Assembly (NCBI RefSeq): GCF_024347395.1
Contig: NZ_AP025472.1
Location: 2,418,001-2,482,000 of the forward strand
DNA length: 64,000 bases
Direction of reading: 5' to 3'
Origin: Vibrio cortegadensis
Lineage (GTDB): Bacteria > Pseudomonadota > Gammaproteobacteria > Enterobacterales > Vibrionaceae
The notes beneath the pieces are model-generated. The model searched no databases. It saw only the letters and a program-made list of their open reading frames with translations, and was not told where the DNA came from. Shown in pieces: positions 6,477 through 15,794 of the stretch (its first letter is position 1; every line of letters begins with the position of its first letter). The position numbers and the translations under genes were made by a program.

Positions 6477-8102
6477 ATGTTAAATAGAATAATTACACTA
6501 AGTACCCTCGCCCTTCTTTGCACTCCCAACGCCTATGCGCAGATAACGAATGGAGACTTTGAACAGTGGAATGGTAACACCCCGAGCAACTGGACCACGA
6601 TTGATAGCGGCATCTCAGTATCTCCGACATCAGCTCAAGTAAAAACAGGAGGATTGGCCGCAAAAATTGATGTGAATACTGGTACACAAGGCAGTACTGA
6701 TTTTTTACAAACCGTTACTGTCGAGCAAGGGAAAACGTACGATTTCTCCGTTGCGCTGTACCATACCGAAGGCAAGGTAAAAGCCCGCCTATACGTCGAT
6801 GGCTATCAGGGCTATTCAAATAACGGTCAAACCAATCAATGGCAAGATCTTAGCTTTAGCTATACCGCAACTGCGAATAAAGACATTAATGTTGGTTTAA
6901 GGTTCTACGATGTCACTGGATTTGATGGTTCTGAAACGGTGTATGTAGACAATTTCAGACCAATGGATTCTGTCACACCACCGCCACCAAGCTGTACAGA
7001 TACCAGCACCACCTTAACTCTAGTGACCGATGATTACGCTGTAGAAACAAGCTGGACACTTAAAAATGCCAGCAATCAAACCCTTTTTTCCGGCACAGGT
7101 TACAGCAATAACACAACAAACAATAAAGAGATGTGTCTAAGCGATGGCGATTACCAGTTCGAAATTAAAGATTCTTATGGCGATGGTATTTGTTGTAGCA
7201 CAGGCAACGGTTCGTACACATTAACTGCGAATGGAAAAATCCTCGCCTCTGGTGGTGACTTCCAATCGAACCAAGTTACCAGCTTCACACTGGGTGATAC
7301 CACGACGACACCTCCTACCGAGCCACCAGTCTTGGGCGATTACTACAAAGCCGCTGAAGGTAAAACAGGCTTTAGTTTAAAAACCTCGTTGTATCAAATT
7401 ATCGACAATCACAATAGCCAAGGCTACACGGCGATTTGGGCACTCACGAAAGTGGCAGACATCGATAATTATTTTGAGAAAGATGGATCCATTCTAGACA
7501 TGTATTCAGAGAAACCTTCTGGCAGCGATAGCGTGCGATTTACTAAAGTGACCAATCAATGCGGTCAATATAGTAAAGAAGGCGATTGTTATAACCGTGA
7601 GCACTCTTTCCCTAAAAGCTGGTTTGGTGGCAAGGTAGAGCCAATGAATTCTGATGGTCACCATTTATTTGCAACTGATGGCTACGTGAATTCTAAACGC
7701 AGCAACTGGCCATTTGGCGAAGTGGGCAGCGCAACTTATACATCAAGTAATGGGTCAAAAGTCGGTTCATCAGCTTCTAATTTAGGTTATTCCGGTACCG
7801 TTTTCGAACCAATTGATGAGTTTAAAGGTGACTTTGCTCGTGCCTATTTCTATATGGCAACACGTTATGAGAATGAAATTGCAAATTGGGAAGGAAATTC
7901 AACCAGCTCAAATGCCGTATTAAATGGAACGAACACCACGGTATTTGAACCTTGGCTACTGGCAATGTTGAAACGCTGGCACCAAAATGATCCCGTGAGT
8001 CAAAAAGAGATTGATCGTAACCAAGCAGTCCAAGATTTCCAAGGTAACCGCAACCCATTCATTGATCATCCAGAGTTTGTTTCAGCTATTTGGGGGGACT
8101 AA
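6477..8102 (+). CDS. Secreted endonuclease I-family nuclease with accessory domains
   Basis: A 541-residue exported protein with a Sec signal (about 1-21, ending PNAYA). Residues about 22-165 form a beta-sandwich domain beginning ITNGDFEQW, like carbohydrate-binding modules. About 175-275 is a second beta domain containing DSYGDGICC. About 285-541 is the endonuclease I (beta-beta-alpha metal) domain with NREHSFPKSW (His376) and GHHLFATDGYVNSKRSNWPFG. Endonuclease I enzymes cut DNA non-specifically outside the cell for nutrition, biofilm dispersal or control of free DNA. The two extra domains suggest binding to polysaccharide or matrix. Proline/threonine linkers separate the domains. AAGG precedes the ATG. 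Confidence 0.9.
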   Translation: MLNRIITLSTLALLCTPNAYAQITNGDFEQWNGNTPSNWTTIDSGISVSPTSAQVKTGGLAAKIDVNTGTQGSTDFLQTVTVEQGKTYDFSVALYHTEGKVKARLYVDGYQGYSNNGQTNQWQDLSFSYTATANKDINVGLRFYDVTGFDGSETVYVDNFRPMDSVTPPPPSCTDTSTTLTLVTDDYAVETSWTLKNASNQTLFSGTGYSNNTTNNKEMCLSDGDYQFEIKDSYGDGICCSTGNGSYTLTANGKILASGGDFQSNQVTSFTLGDTTTTPPTEPPVLGDYYKAAEGKTGFSLKTSLYQIIDNHNSQGYTAIWALTKVADIDNYFEKDGSILDMYSEKPSGSDSVRFTKVTNQCGQYSKEGDCYNREHSFPKSWFGGKVEPMNSDGHHLFATDGYVNSKRSNWPFGEVGSATYTSSNGSKVGSSASNLGYSGTVFEPIDEFKGDFARAYFYMATRYENEIANWEGNSTSSNAVLNGTNTTVFEPWLLAMLKRWHQNDPVSQKEIDRNQAVQDFQGNRNPFIDHPEFVSAIWGD

Positions 8103-8140
8103 CTTTCTAACATTAAAACTCATTAGATTCGCTATTTTGA

Positions 8141-8208
8141 GTACCTCCTTCGTCATTTAAGTATAATCTGAAATTTAGATAACAACTTTAAATGTACGAA
8201 GGAGATAC
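8141..8208. repeat. Long imperfect inverted repeat between convergent genes
   Basis: Left arm 8141-8161 (begins GTACCTCCTTCGT) pairs with right arm 8186-8208 (ends ACGAAGGAGATAC) over about 20 bp, with one C/A mismatch and one bulged T, leaving a loop of about 24 nt. It lies between the nuclease and the oppositely oriented HD-GYP gene. It may act as a bidirectional terminator although no T-tract follows; a small mobile repeat is the alternative. Confidence 0.6.
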
Positions 8209-8256
8209 CGCTACATACAATATAATGACAACCAAAAGTAGCGTTCACAATTTATA

Positions 8257-10422
8257 TTAAGCATCGTGATACTTATTTTTAATCGCTTTAAATTCAACTA
8301 AAGAGTGCTTAAACACTTCTACTAATTTAGGGTCAAAATGCTTCCCTGATTCCGAAATAATAAGGTGAATAGCATCCTCAATTGGCCACGCTTTTTTGTA
8401 TGAACGTTCACTGGTTAACGCATCAAAAACATCTGCAACGGCAACGATCCTAGCTGAAATAGGTATATCCTCACCTTTAGTTCCATATGGGTATCCCGTA
8501 CCATCCCATTTTTCATGATGGTACAACGAAATTTCACGAGCCATTTTTAACAAACCAAAAGAGTGCTCCCCAATAATATCGGCACCGAATTCAGGGTGTT
8601 TCTTCATAATATCCCACTCTTCACTTGAGAGTTTTCCTGGTTTATGAAGAATTGCGTCGGGAACACCAATCTTCCCAATATCATGCATAGGTGACGCATT
8701 AAAAATACTCATTTGTAAATGCTCAGGCAGTCCATACTTTTCAGCAAGCACTCGAGAATAGTGGCTCATTCTAACAATATGTAGCGCTGTTTCATTGTCT
8801 TTAAATTCAGCGGCATGCCCTAATCGCCGTATAACTTCTTGCCGGGAGTCTTTTAATTTCTGATTTGATTTACTACCCGCATATAATGTAAACATCATAG
8901 ATGGAACCGTAAATAAGGCCATCGATAAGATAATAAGCATAATGCTATTTCTAAATCGAACGTAATCTAAAAGAACCTCATCCTCATCAATCTTAATCAA
9001 CATACCTGCATTAACATATGGGTTCCAAAACACCATGGAGTAAACATTTTTAGATCGGTAATCGACAAATTTATAGAGATGGCTTGATGCACGGTTAGTA
9101 TCGTAAGCTCGTTTACTCTTTCTAACCGCGTCAATAGTACCAGTGCTATCTCTATCGCTTAAAGTAACCGAAGTTGACTTATTTAGTGGTGGAAAACGAT
9201 GACTAGATAGCTGATTTGCATTTTCATCATAGGCTATCATTTCTCCGGTTTTAGCAAACTGATACACGGCTAACTTGTCGAAGTAAGTACTACTATTATC
9301 CATCTCAATAATGACGACAGCTGTTATCTTTTTGGTCTCAACATCACGATATGGCATAGCAAAAAACAGGACAAACTTCTCAATACCACTTTCCGGATCA
9401 GCCACTTTTCTTGCTGGTAATATGCTTGATTCGCCATTGAGTGCTCGGATGAATGAACTTGTTTTCGACATATCAAGTTCAGCTAGAGGATAAGCATCAC
9501 CATAAGAGTAAATGACATCTAAATCAGATGATATAATGGACTTCGCTCCCGCATATCCCATTCCAGCATAATGTTCAAAGATAGTCGTTAACGTATCGCG
9601 AGACGACTGAACAGCACTAGTATCAGCATATTGAATATTATCAATTATATATCTGACACTATCTTGTAGTGGCTTCTTATTTAGAATATGTCTAGTAACA
9701 CTCGACTTTACATGTCCATCTAATACAAAAGACTCATTCAAAGATTTATTATACTGAACAAATGAATCCTCTAACCGAGTTTCAATTGATTGTTTATTAT
9801 AAGTTAATAGTAACCAACTCCCTGCAAGGCTTAAAGTAATAAACGTTGACAATGCTCCCATTACTAAATAAGCAAATTTTTTTGTACCAAAAGCCAGGTA
9901 TACTTTATTACTTCGATAATCACTGATTAATATTTTAAATATAAAGAAAAGAATAACGGTAAGTAGTAAAAATACAATTAACAGTAAGCCTAGATTTGAA
10001 ACGGTACCGTCTATTTCTGCTAGTGTTTTTGGGGCTTCACTATAGACAGTGACAGAACCGATCAAATGCCCATTAAACACAATATTAGATTCACCAACAT
10101 CATATCTAGAAAAATCATCTGGAATCGCTTCGCCTAGGACCGTTTCACCATCATTGATAAAATATAAAAAGAGTTCTCTTGATGTGGCTATATCAACTAC
10201 CTTTACGGCTTTAACGCTGTCATTTTGAGATAGAATAGCAAGGATAGTACGCTTTAGTTGAGTTTCATCCATATTATAAACAAGCCCTGAGGTAATCTCT
10301 GATAGCTCATTAGCCACTCGTAATGCATTGCTGTCTTTGGTATTTGAAACTGGAGATGCAAGACTAAGCGAAGACATTAGTGCAACCATGAATATAGCAA
10401 CACTCTGGATTAAAACGTTCAT
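8257..10422 (-). CDS. Membrane HD-GYP cyclic-di-GMP phosphodiesterase
   Basis: A 721-residue sensor enzyme. After an N-terminal signal or membrane helix (1-22) comes a small periplasmic domain (about 25-140), two helices (143-165, 184-207), a large periplasmic sensor resembling a dCache domain (about 208-488) and a last helix (492-514). The cytoplasmic HD-GYP domain follows, with His580-Asp581 (MHDIGKIG) and the signature HHExxDGxGYP at 635-645, all intact, so hydrolysis of c-di-GMP is expected. Its ATG overlaps the stop of the upstream solute-binding protein by 4 bp, indicating one operon and probably a shared signal. Confidence 0.92.
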   Translation of the reverse strand: MNVLIQSVAIFMVALMSSLSLASPVSNTKDSNALRVANELSEITSGLVYNMDETQLKRTILAILSQNDSVKAVKVVDIATSRELFLYFINDGETVLGEAIPDDFSRYDVGESNIVFNGHLIGSVTVYSEAPKTLAEIDGTVSNLGLLLIVFLLLTVILFFIFKILISDYRSNKVYLAFGTKKFAYLVMGALSTFITLSLAGSWLLLTYNKQSIETRLEDSFVQYNKSLNESFVLDGHVKSSVTRHILNKKPLQDSVRYIIDNIQYADTSAVQSSRDTLTTIFEHYAGMGYAGAKSIISSDLDVIYSYGDAYPLAELDMSKTSSFIRALNGESSILPARKVADPESGIEKFVLFFAMPYRDVETKKITAVVIIEMDNSSTYFDKLAVYQFAKTGEMIAYDENANQLSSHRFPPLNKSTSVTLSDRDSTGTIDAVRKSKRAYDTNRASSHLYKFVDYRSKNVYSMVFWNPYVNAGMLIKIDEDEVLLDYVRFRNSIMLIILSMALFTVPSMMFTLYAGSKSNQKLKDSRQEVIRRLGHAAEFKDNETALHIVRMSHYSRVLAEKYGLPEHLQMSIFNASPMHDIGKIGVPDAILHKPGKLSSEEWDIMKKHPEFGADIIGEHSFGLLKMAREISLYHHEKWDGTGYPYGTKGEDIPISARIVAVADVFDALTSERSYKKAWPIEDAIHLIISESGKHFDPKLVEVFKHSLVEFKAIKNKYHDA

Positions 10423-11180
10423 TGGCTACCCTTTGTATAGCTATCGATTATAGCTTGCAGCTTTCCGCTCTTTTTCATACTAGCTATCGCATTGTTAATT
10501 GCTTCTAAATAAAGCTTTCGGTCTCGGTGTAATCTAATTCTTAACTGGTAAGTTGCAACAGGTTTTGTCATCTCAAGCCCGTATTGCTTTATTTTTTTAC
10601 TGATAACATCGATAGGGAATATCGCATAATCACAGCGACCAAATTCAACTAGCTTTAGTAATTGATTTTCACGGACTACATTAGGCTTTACCTTTGATGT
10701 ACCGTGACTTTTTTCAGCATTAGGTTCTTGATTAAAAAGATCAAATCCAAGCAAAGTACATAACTGCAACGACTTAAAATCATCAACAGAGGGAGGTAAA
10801 ATGAACGCTTTAGGGTTATACACGATAACTTCATCTGAACTAAGGATAACATCAGAATACAGACTTATGGATTCTTCTCCTTGCTCAGTTCTCCAGCTAG
10901 GATCAATTCCGGGTTCTATATCTAGGATCCCATGCTTCATATAGGCTCGAAGTCGTGCTTGAGGATAATATTTGAATTGAAAATTTATCCCTGTTTGAGC
11001 GCCAACTTCACGTAAAGCATCGACGTAAATACCGTGATCTGGTAGATCATCCGTTGCGGTCATAAAATAAGGTGCCCTTCCCCCTTCAATAAGCCCAACA
11101 TCTAATGACACCGCATTGGCTAATGAAGAATAGAGAAAACCACAAACAGCACTCCACACCATACACTTGATGGCTTTCAT
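10419..11180 (-). CDS. Periplasmic solute-binding protein (family 3-like)
   Basis: A 253-residue exported protein with a signal peptide (about 1-23, ending SLANA). The remainder has the layout of family-3 extracellular solute-binding proteins: EGGRAPYFM near the N-terminus, GIYVDALREVGAQTGINFQFKYYPQARL split over residues 50-80, and a C-terminal lobe with FGRCDYAIFPIDV. No ABC permease or ATPase is adjacent. It overlaps the HD-GYP gene by 4 bp, so it more likely presents a small molecule to that sensor than feeds a transporter. The ligand cannot be told from the sequence. Confidence 0.85.
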   Translation of the reverse strand: MKAIKCMVWSAVCGFLYSSLANAVSLDVGLIEGGRAPYFMTATDDLPDHGIYVDALREVGAQTGINFQFKYYPQARLRAYMKHGILDIEPGIDPSWRTEQGEESISLYSDVILSSDEVIVYNPKAFILPPSVDDFKSLQLCTLLGFDLFNQEPNAEKSHGTSKVKPNVVRENQLLKLVEFGRCDYAIFPIDVISKKIKQYGLEMTKPVATYQLRIRLHRDRKLYLEAINNAIASMKKSGKLQAIIDSYTKGSQ

Positions 11181-11572
11181 TCTTCACCTTGTTGTTTTTT
11201 ATTATGCTTCATGAACTATAACATTCATTCTATTTATCTACTGACATTAATAATTTTACTAAACTATCAAATAAAAAACAGACCGTATAGTGAATAATGT
11301 GCGCTATGTGAATGATAGACCCAGTTTAGTTTTGAATAAATTAAAACTAGTACATACAAATAATGTCAGATGATGTAATTAATATTTTCACTCCCACATC
11401 TTAATATTTTATAAAAATACAAATCTAGCAAAGCACTCTTGTAAAATGCGCATGTCAGGTTTTCTAATTTTTAAGAGCATGATCACTACTAAATTGTAAC
11501 CTAATATGAAACTTATGAAATATTTGCTATTACTATTACTTAATTAATCTTATGCACCCTGATGAGCTGTAA
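11181..11572. other. 392-bp divergent regulatory region
   Basis: This AT-rich region separates the leftward SBP/HD-GYP operon from the rightward GGDEF gene and must hold promoters for both. I see no strong promoter hexamers, operator repeats, ORF or riboswitch-like conserved core. Confidence 0.5.
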
Positions 11573-13081
11573 ATGAATCGACTAAAAATATTTCTGCCAT
11601 CTCACGCTAAAAGTGTTCTGCTTGCTGTCGTTATAGTTACTATGGCTATTTTGTCTATCACTATATTTACCCAATCTAGTGCCAATAAAGCGTTATTCCA
11701 AGCGAGTATTGACACTGAACTCTCGATGCTCAAGGCTTTAGTCGAGCGAGATATTGAAAAAATTGGGTCTGTTGCTAATTTTTTTCATACCATGCCTGAA
11801 GATGAGTGGAACCGATTCGATTCATTTTCAGAGCAAGTTCTTGGACAAACTCAATCAATCATCGCTCTAGAGTGGTTTGAAAAATCCACCTCACGTAAAT
11901 CCATAGAAAAAATTAACAAGCTCAAACTCATATCACCAGAATCAGAACCATTTACCTTTACTCAAAAGGGATTACCACTCGAGTTTGATAATATCTATAT
12001 CATGACGGATATAACGCCGAGAACAAAAGAGAATATCAAACTTCTTGGCTTTTACGCTGACACGGAAGATTTCCAAGAAGTCGCTCGATATATTGAAACC
12101 ACGAAACTTCCTGCTATATCCGAAAAGTTAGAGCTTTTTCAGAATGATAAAAGCCGACAAGGCGTTTTACTCTACTACCCAGTCTTCGACCCATCCGATA
12201 ACCATATGATAGGTATCGTTGTGGGTGTTCTTGATATTGCAAAATATACTAAAAGTCTGCTGCTTCAAATCCAAACGACAAATGATATTTCAATTCGAAT
12301 CAGCGAGATTAACCCAAATGGCTCAAGCTCAGAGTTTTTTACTAATAATATAGAACGAATACTAGATGACCTATATTACTTTGAAAGCATTAACATCTAT
12401 AATCGAGTCTGGGGGTTTGAGTTAACAAAAGAGTTAAGTCTAACGCCAAGTCAGTGGATCACATTGCTCATTGAGCTATTTTTAAGCTTACTTCTAGCAC
12501 TCTTTGCCTTCATGATCGTCAACATATTGGATGCCCGTAAGAAATATGTTGAAGAAGAGTTAGTTAAAAAAACTAAAGATTTAAATTACTTAGCAATGCA
12601 TGATTCATTAACTAACCTCATGAACCGTAGAGCTTTTGATGTTCATCTCAAAGAGGTATTAGAAAGGAAATCTAGAGTATCTCTCGCCTTCATTGATCTC
12701 GATAATTTCAAATCAATTAATGATAACTACGGTCATAATGGGGGAGATGAAGCTCTGATCCACCTTGCTCGAATTTTGAAAACCTGTACTCGCTCATCTG
12801 ATGTGTGCGCAAGGCTTGGTGGTGATGAATTTGCTATCACCATTGTGAATGCGGAAGAAAGTAAAGCGATAGAAGTCGCTAACCGATTATGCACCACTCT
12901 TGCGAATTCTCCTTTGCAATGGCACCACCAAGATATGCACGCCACCCTTAGTATTGGTATTTGCACGCATACAGGCGAAGGTGAAGATGAGTTTCGACAC
13001 CGAGCCGATGTCGCTTTATATCAAGCCAAAGAAAGAGGCAAAAACCAAGTAGTTGTATATCGTGAACCCGTAAATAAGTAG
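11573..13081 (+). CDS. Membrane diguanylate cyclase, CHASE-like sensor plus GGDEF
   Basis: A 502-residue protein that should make c-di-GMP from GTP. A helix at about 15-35 is followed by a periplasmic region (about 36-295) resembling CHASE domains (ALEWFEKSTSR, GVLLYYPVFDPSDN). A second helix lies at about 300-320, then the GGDEF domain. LTNLMNRRAFD starts the domain, GGDEF is intact at 416-420, and an RxxD inhibitory site (Arg407-Ser-Ser-Asp410) lies five residues before it, predicting product inhibition. It diverges from the SBP/HD-GYP operon, so enzymes with opposite activity share one control region. Confidence 0.93.
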   Translation: MNRLKIFLPSHAKSVLLAVVIVTMAILSITIFTQSSANKALFQASIDTELSMLKALVERDIEKIGSVANFFHTMPEDEWNRFDSFSEQVLGQTQSIIALEWFEKSTSRKSIEKINKLKLISPESEPFTFTQKGLPLEFDNIYIMTDITPRTKENIKLLGFYADTEDFQEVARYIETTKLPAISEKLELFQNDKSRQGVLLYYPVFDPSDNHMIGIVVGVLDIAKYTKSLLLQIQTTNDISIRISEINPNGSSSEFFTNNIERILDDLYYFESINIYNRVWGFELTKELSLTPSQWITLLIELFLSLLLALFAFMIVNILDARKKYVEEELVKKTKDLNYLAMHDSLTNLMNRRAFDVHLKEVLERKSRVSLAFIDLDNFKSINDNYGHNGGDEALIHLARILKTCTRSSDVCARLGGDEFAITIVNAEESKAIEVANRLCTTLANSPLQWHHQDMHATLSIGICTHTGEGEDEFRHRADVALYQAKERGKNQVVVYREPVNK

Positions 13082-13129
13082 ACGTGATGGTTCAAAACCA
13101 GCTTGAAATTATGGCAAAGAGGCAGAGCT

Positions 13130-14065
13130 TCAGGACTCATTCTTAATTTGCACTCTCAACCATGCCGTGAATTTTTCAACAGCTGGTGATGTGGTATTGG
13201 ATATTAGAAAATAACCGGCTCCTGCAGGTATGGGCTCAAAAGGTGTGACCAATCTTTTGGTTCGTAGCTCATCCTGAATTAATGCGGTACGAGCCATCGC
13301 AATTCCAACGCCAGCTTCCGCAGCCGACATCGCCATATCAGTTCGATTAAAGAAGTGGCCTTGATTAACTTTAATTTCAACGCCATAGATTGAAGCCCAT
13401 GATTTCCACTCTAGATCTCTGCTCGCGTTGTCCCACGGCATCGCATCATGTAGCAATACAACTGAGTCGAAATCAGAATGCTGTAAACTCGTCGATTCTA
13501 ACTGTGGATGTCCTTTTAAATATGATGGACTCATGACCGGCAGCAACTTCTCTTTCATCAGTAATTCAGGCTTCAATAACATTGAGTCAGCATGTTTATG
13601 AGTAAGTGGGCCATAATCGATCGCAAGATCATAGTCTTTTATCTCACTTTCAACCAACGCTCCTTCCGCAAATATTTGTATTTGAATATCTGGGTATTGC
13701 TTATGAAAATTTTCTAAACGTGGCACTAACCATTTAAAAGCGAAAGATGGAGTGAGCTTCAAACGGATCTCATTACTGTCCACTTCTGACGTCAATATCT
13801 TATCAATCACGCTATCAATATCTTCTAAACTGCTTTCAACGACATCAAGTAACTCTTTCCCCTCATCAGACAATTGAATACCTCTTGAGTGCCGATGAAA
13901 TAAAGTGAAACCTAATTGATTTTCAAGCTGAATCAACTGCTGGCTTACCGCACCCGTCGTTACACATAACGCTTTTGCGGCACTGGTTAAGCTACGATGT
14001 TTGGCAGTTTCGACAAAAGTAATCAACCCACTTCCCATGCTACTTTTTACATGCTTCACAACCAC
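13130..14065 (-). CDS. LysR-family transcriptional regulator (GcvA-like)
   Basis: 311 residues: an N-terminal winged helix-turn-helix (about 12-70, KHRSLTSAAKALCVTTGAVS then LIQLENQLGFTLFHR) and a C-terminal effector domain. The C-terminal half resembles GcvA/AmpR-type regulators. It diverges from dadA with 143 bp between them, so it probably controls dadA and perhaps the symporter further on, responding to an amino acid; this is inference from context. GTG at 14065 is used; an ATG nine codons in is possible. Confidence 0.85.
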   Translation of the reverse strand: MVVKHVKSSMGSGLITFVETAKHRSLTSAAKALCVTTGAVSQQLIQLENQLGFTLFHRHSRGIQLSDEGKELLDVVESSLEDIDSVIDKILTSEVDSNEIRLKLTPSFAFKWLVPRLENFHKQYPDIQIQIFAEGALVESEIKDYDLAIDYGPLTHKHADSMLLKPELLMKEKLLPVMSPSYLKGHPQLESTSLQHSDFDSVVLLHDAMPWDNASRDLEWKSWASIYGVEIKVNQGHFFNRTDMAMSAAEAGVGIAMARTALIQDELRTKRLVTPFEPIPAGAGYFLISNTTSPAVEKFTAWLRVQIKNES

Positions 14066-14208
14066 CAGCCTTTAGAATTTCTATAAACAGGATTCAAATA
14101 ATATCGATTGTTATAAAAATGTAAAGCACTCACTATTTCGCCAGTAACAAAGATTAAGAATTAGACACCTTCAGTCGACGATTCAATGCATAATGGGCAG
14201 GAATAATA

Positions 14209-15465
14209 ATGGAAATCATCGTTTTAGGTTCAGGAGTAGTAGGTGTAACGTCTGCTTGGTATCTTGCCAACAAAGGCCATCAAGTTACGGTCATTGATCG
14301 TCAACCCCGCAGTGCTGAAGAGACCAGTTTTGCCAATGCAGGACAAATATCCTATGGCTACTCCTCCCCTTGGGCAGCTCCGGGGATCCCGCAAAAAGCG
14401 TTAAAATGGCTATTCCAAGAGCATGCGCCACTGAAGATAAAGCCCTCTCTTTCTCCCGAGCTCGCAAGCTGGGCCTCTCAAATGCTGATAAATTGTAGTG
14501 CCTCACGATATAACAAAAATAAACAGCGCATGCTGAGCATTGCCAACTATAGCCGTCAATGTTTAGCGGATTTAAGAGAAACGTATCAACTTAATTACCA
14601 AGGAAGACAGAAAGGGACACTGCAAGTTTTTCGAAACCAGAAACAACTACAAGCGATTCAAAAAGACCTCAAACTCTTACAAGAGAGTGGCACCCATTAC
14701 CAAATGCTTGATATTGAAGGCTGCATTACTCATGAACCGGGGTTAGCCGCTGTACAAGAAAAATTAGTGGGAGGCTTACTTCTTCCTGGGGATGAAACCG
14801 GCGATTGCTTTCTCTTTTGCCAGCAGTTGACTGAGCTTGCCCAAAAAGCAGGGGTCTCCTTTAAGTTCAATACCCAAATTGAACAACTATTATATGAAGA
14901 TAACCACATCATTGGTGTCCAAACCGATCAAGGTACTTTCACCGCCGATCAATATGTTGTCGCTATGGGCAGTTACTCTACTGAGCTGCTTCATCCGTTA
15001 GGGATTAACATTCCTATTTACCCTGTTAAAGGTTACTCACTCACCGCTCCAATCAAGGATCCGGACCAAGCTCCGTTATCAACGGTAATGGATGAAACCT
15101 ATAAAGTCGCCATCACACGTTTCAGTGATCGAATTAGAGTCGCAGGTACGGCTGAACTAACAGGCTATGACTATTCAATACCAGAAAAGCGCAAAGCCAC
15201 AATCGAAATGGTCGTACGTGATCTTTTTCCTCAAGCGGGTGAATTTGATGATGCTGAATTTTGGACAGGTTTACGCCCAATGACGCCAGACGGGACACCG
15301 ATTATCGGAAAGACCCCTTTCCTGAACCTCTATACCAATACCGGACACGGAACTTTAGGTTGGACAATGGCTTGTGGCTCCGCAAAATTACTTGCCGATA
15401 TCGTTTCTGGATCGCCTTGCGAGATCGACGACACGGATCTCAATATGTTTCGGTATCAATCTTAA
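14209..15465 (+). CDS. dadA: D-amino acid dehydrogenase (DadA family)
   Basis: A 418-residue FAD-dependent dehydrogenase that oxidises D-amino acids, chiefly D-alanine, to keto acids and ammonia and passes electrons to the respiratory chain. The N-terminal dinucleotide fold has GSGVVG at 8-13 and an acidic residue at the end of strand 2 (VTVIDRQ). The DadA pattern TSFANAGQISYGYSSPWAAPG follows at about 45-65, and the C-terminal FAD motif is GLRPMTPDGTPIIG and GHGTLGWTMACGS. AGGAA precedes the ATG. The neighbours (LysR gene upstream, alanine symporter downstream) support an alanine catabolic role. No dadX racemase is present here. Confidence 0.9.
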   Translation: MEIIVLGSGVVGVTSAWYLANKGHQVTVIDRQPRSAEETSFANAGQISYGYSSPWAAPGIPQKALKWLFQEHAPLKIKPSLSPELASWASQMLINCSASRYNKNKQRMLSIANYSRQCLADLRETYQLNYQGRQKGTLQVFRNQKQLQAIQKDLKLLQESGTHYQMLDIEGCITHEPGLAAVQEKLVGGLLLPGDETGDCFLFCQQLTELAQKAGVSFKFNTQIEQLLYEDNHIIGVQTDQGTFTADQYVVAMGSYSTELLHPLGINIPIYPVKGYSLTAPIKDPDQAPLSTVMDETYKVAITRFSDRIRVAGTAELTGYDYSIPEKRKATIEMVVRDLFPQAGEFDDAEFWTGLRPMTPDGTPIIGKTPFLNLYTNTGHGTLGWTMACGSAKLLADIVSGSPCEIDDTDLNMFRYQS

Positions 15466-15794
15466 AAGATGCATCAAGATGAATATTAGCAGTTATTAAA
15501 TTCAAAAATCGCCCCTCATCTAGCATGAAAAGCTAGCGGGAAAATCAAAATGTGAATAGACATTCGTCGACAGGCATAGTCATTCATTGTCGAAACCTAT
15601 GACCGTCACCACCGTTAACGGAGTGATACAACTGCGTTTTAACATTTTATTAGCATTTTGTGTCCGTAGTCACGCTACGAGACTAAAACAGATAAATCAG
15701 TTAACAAATGAGTTACAAGTCGATTAATATATCGAACACAAAACAACCATAAGAAACACAAGAGCCATACAATTACTAAACAGGGAAAATACTC
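15466..15794. other. 329-bp region upstream of the symporter
   Basis: It lies between dadA and the alanine symporter. Small hairpins are present (CTAGC-ATGAAAA-GCTAG near 15520 and CGTAG-TCACG-CTACG near 15665). I looked for the tandem glycine riboswitch that precedes some AGCS symporters in Vibrio and did not find its conserved core. No ORF is apparent. Confidence 0.5.

Noticed and set aside
8141..8208. Integron attC site
   Set aside because: The fold is a long inverted repeat but lacks the RYYYAAC and GTTRRRY core sites, and no integrase or cassette array is nearby.
15466..15794. Glycine riboswitch before the AGCS symporter
   Set aside because: The conserved glycine aptamer cores were not found by eye. 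A covariance search would decide.
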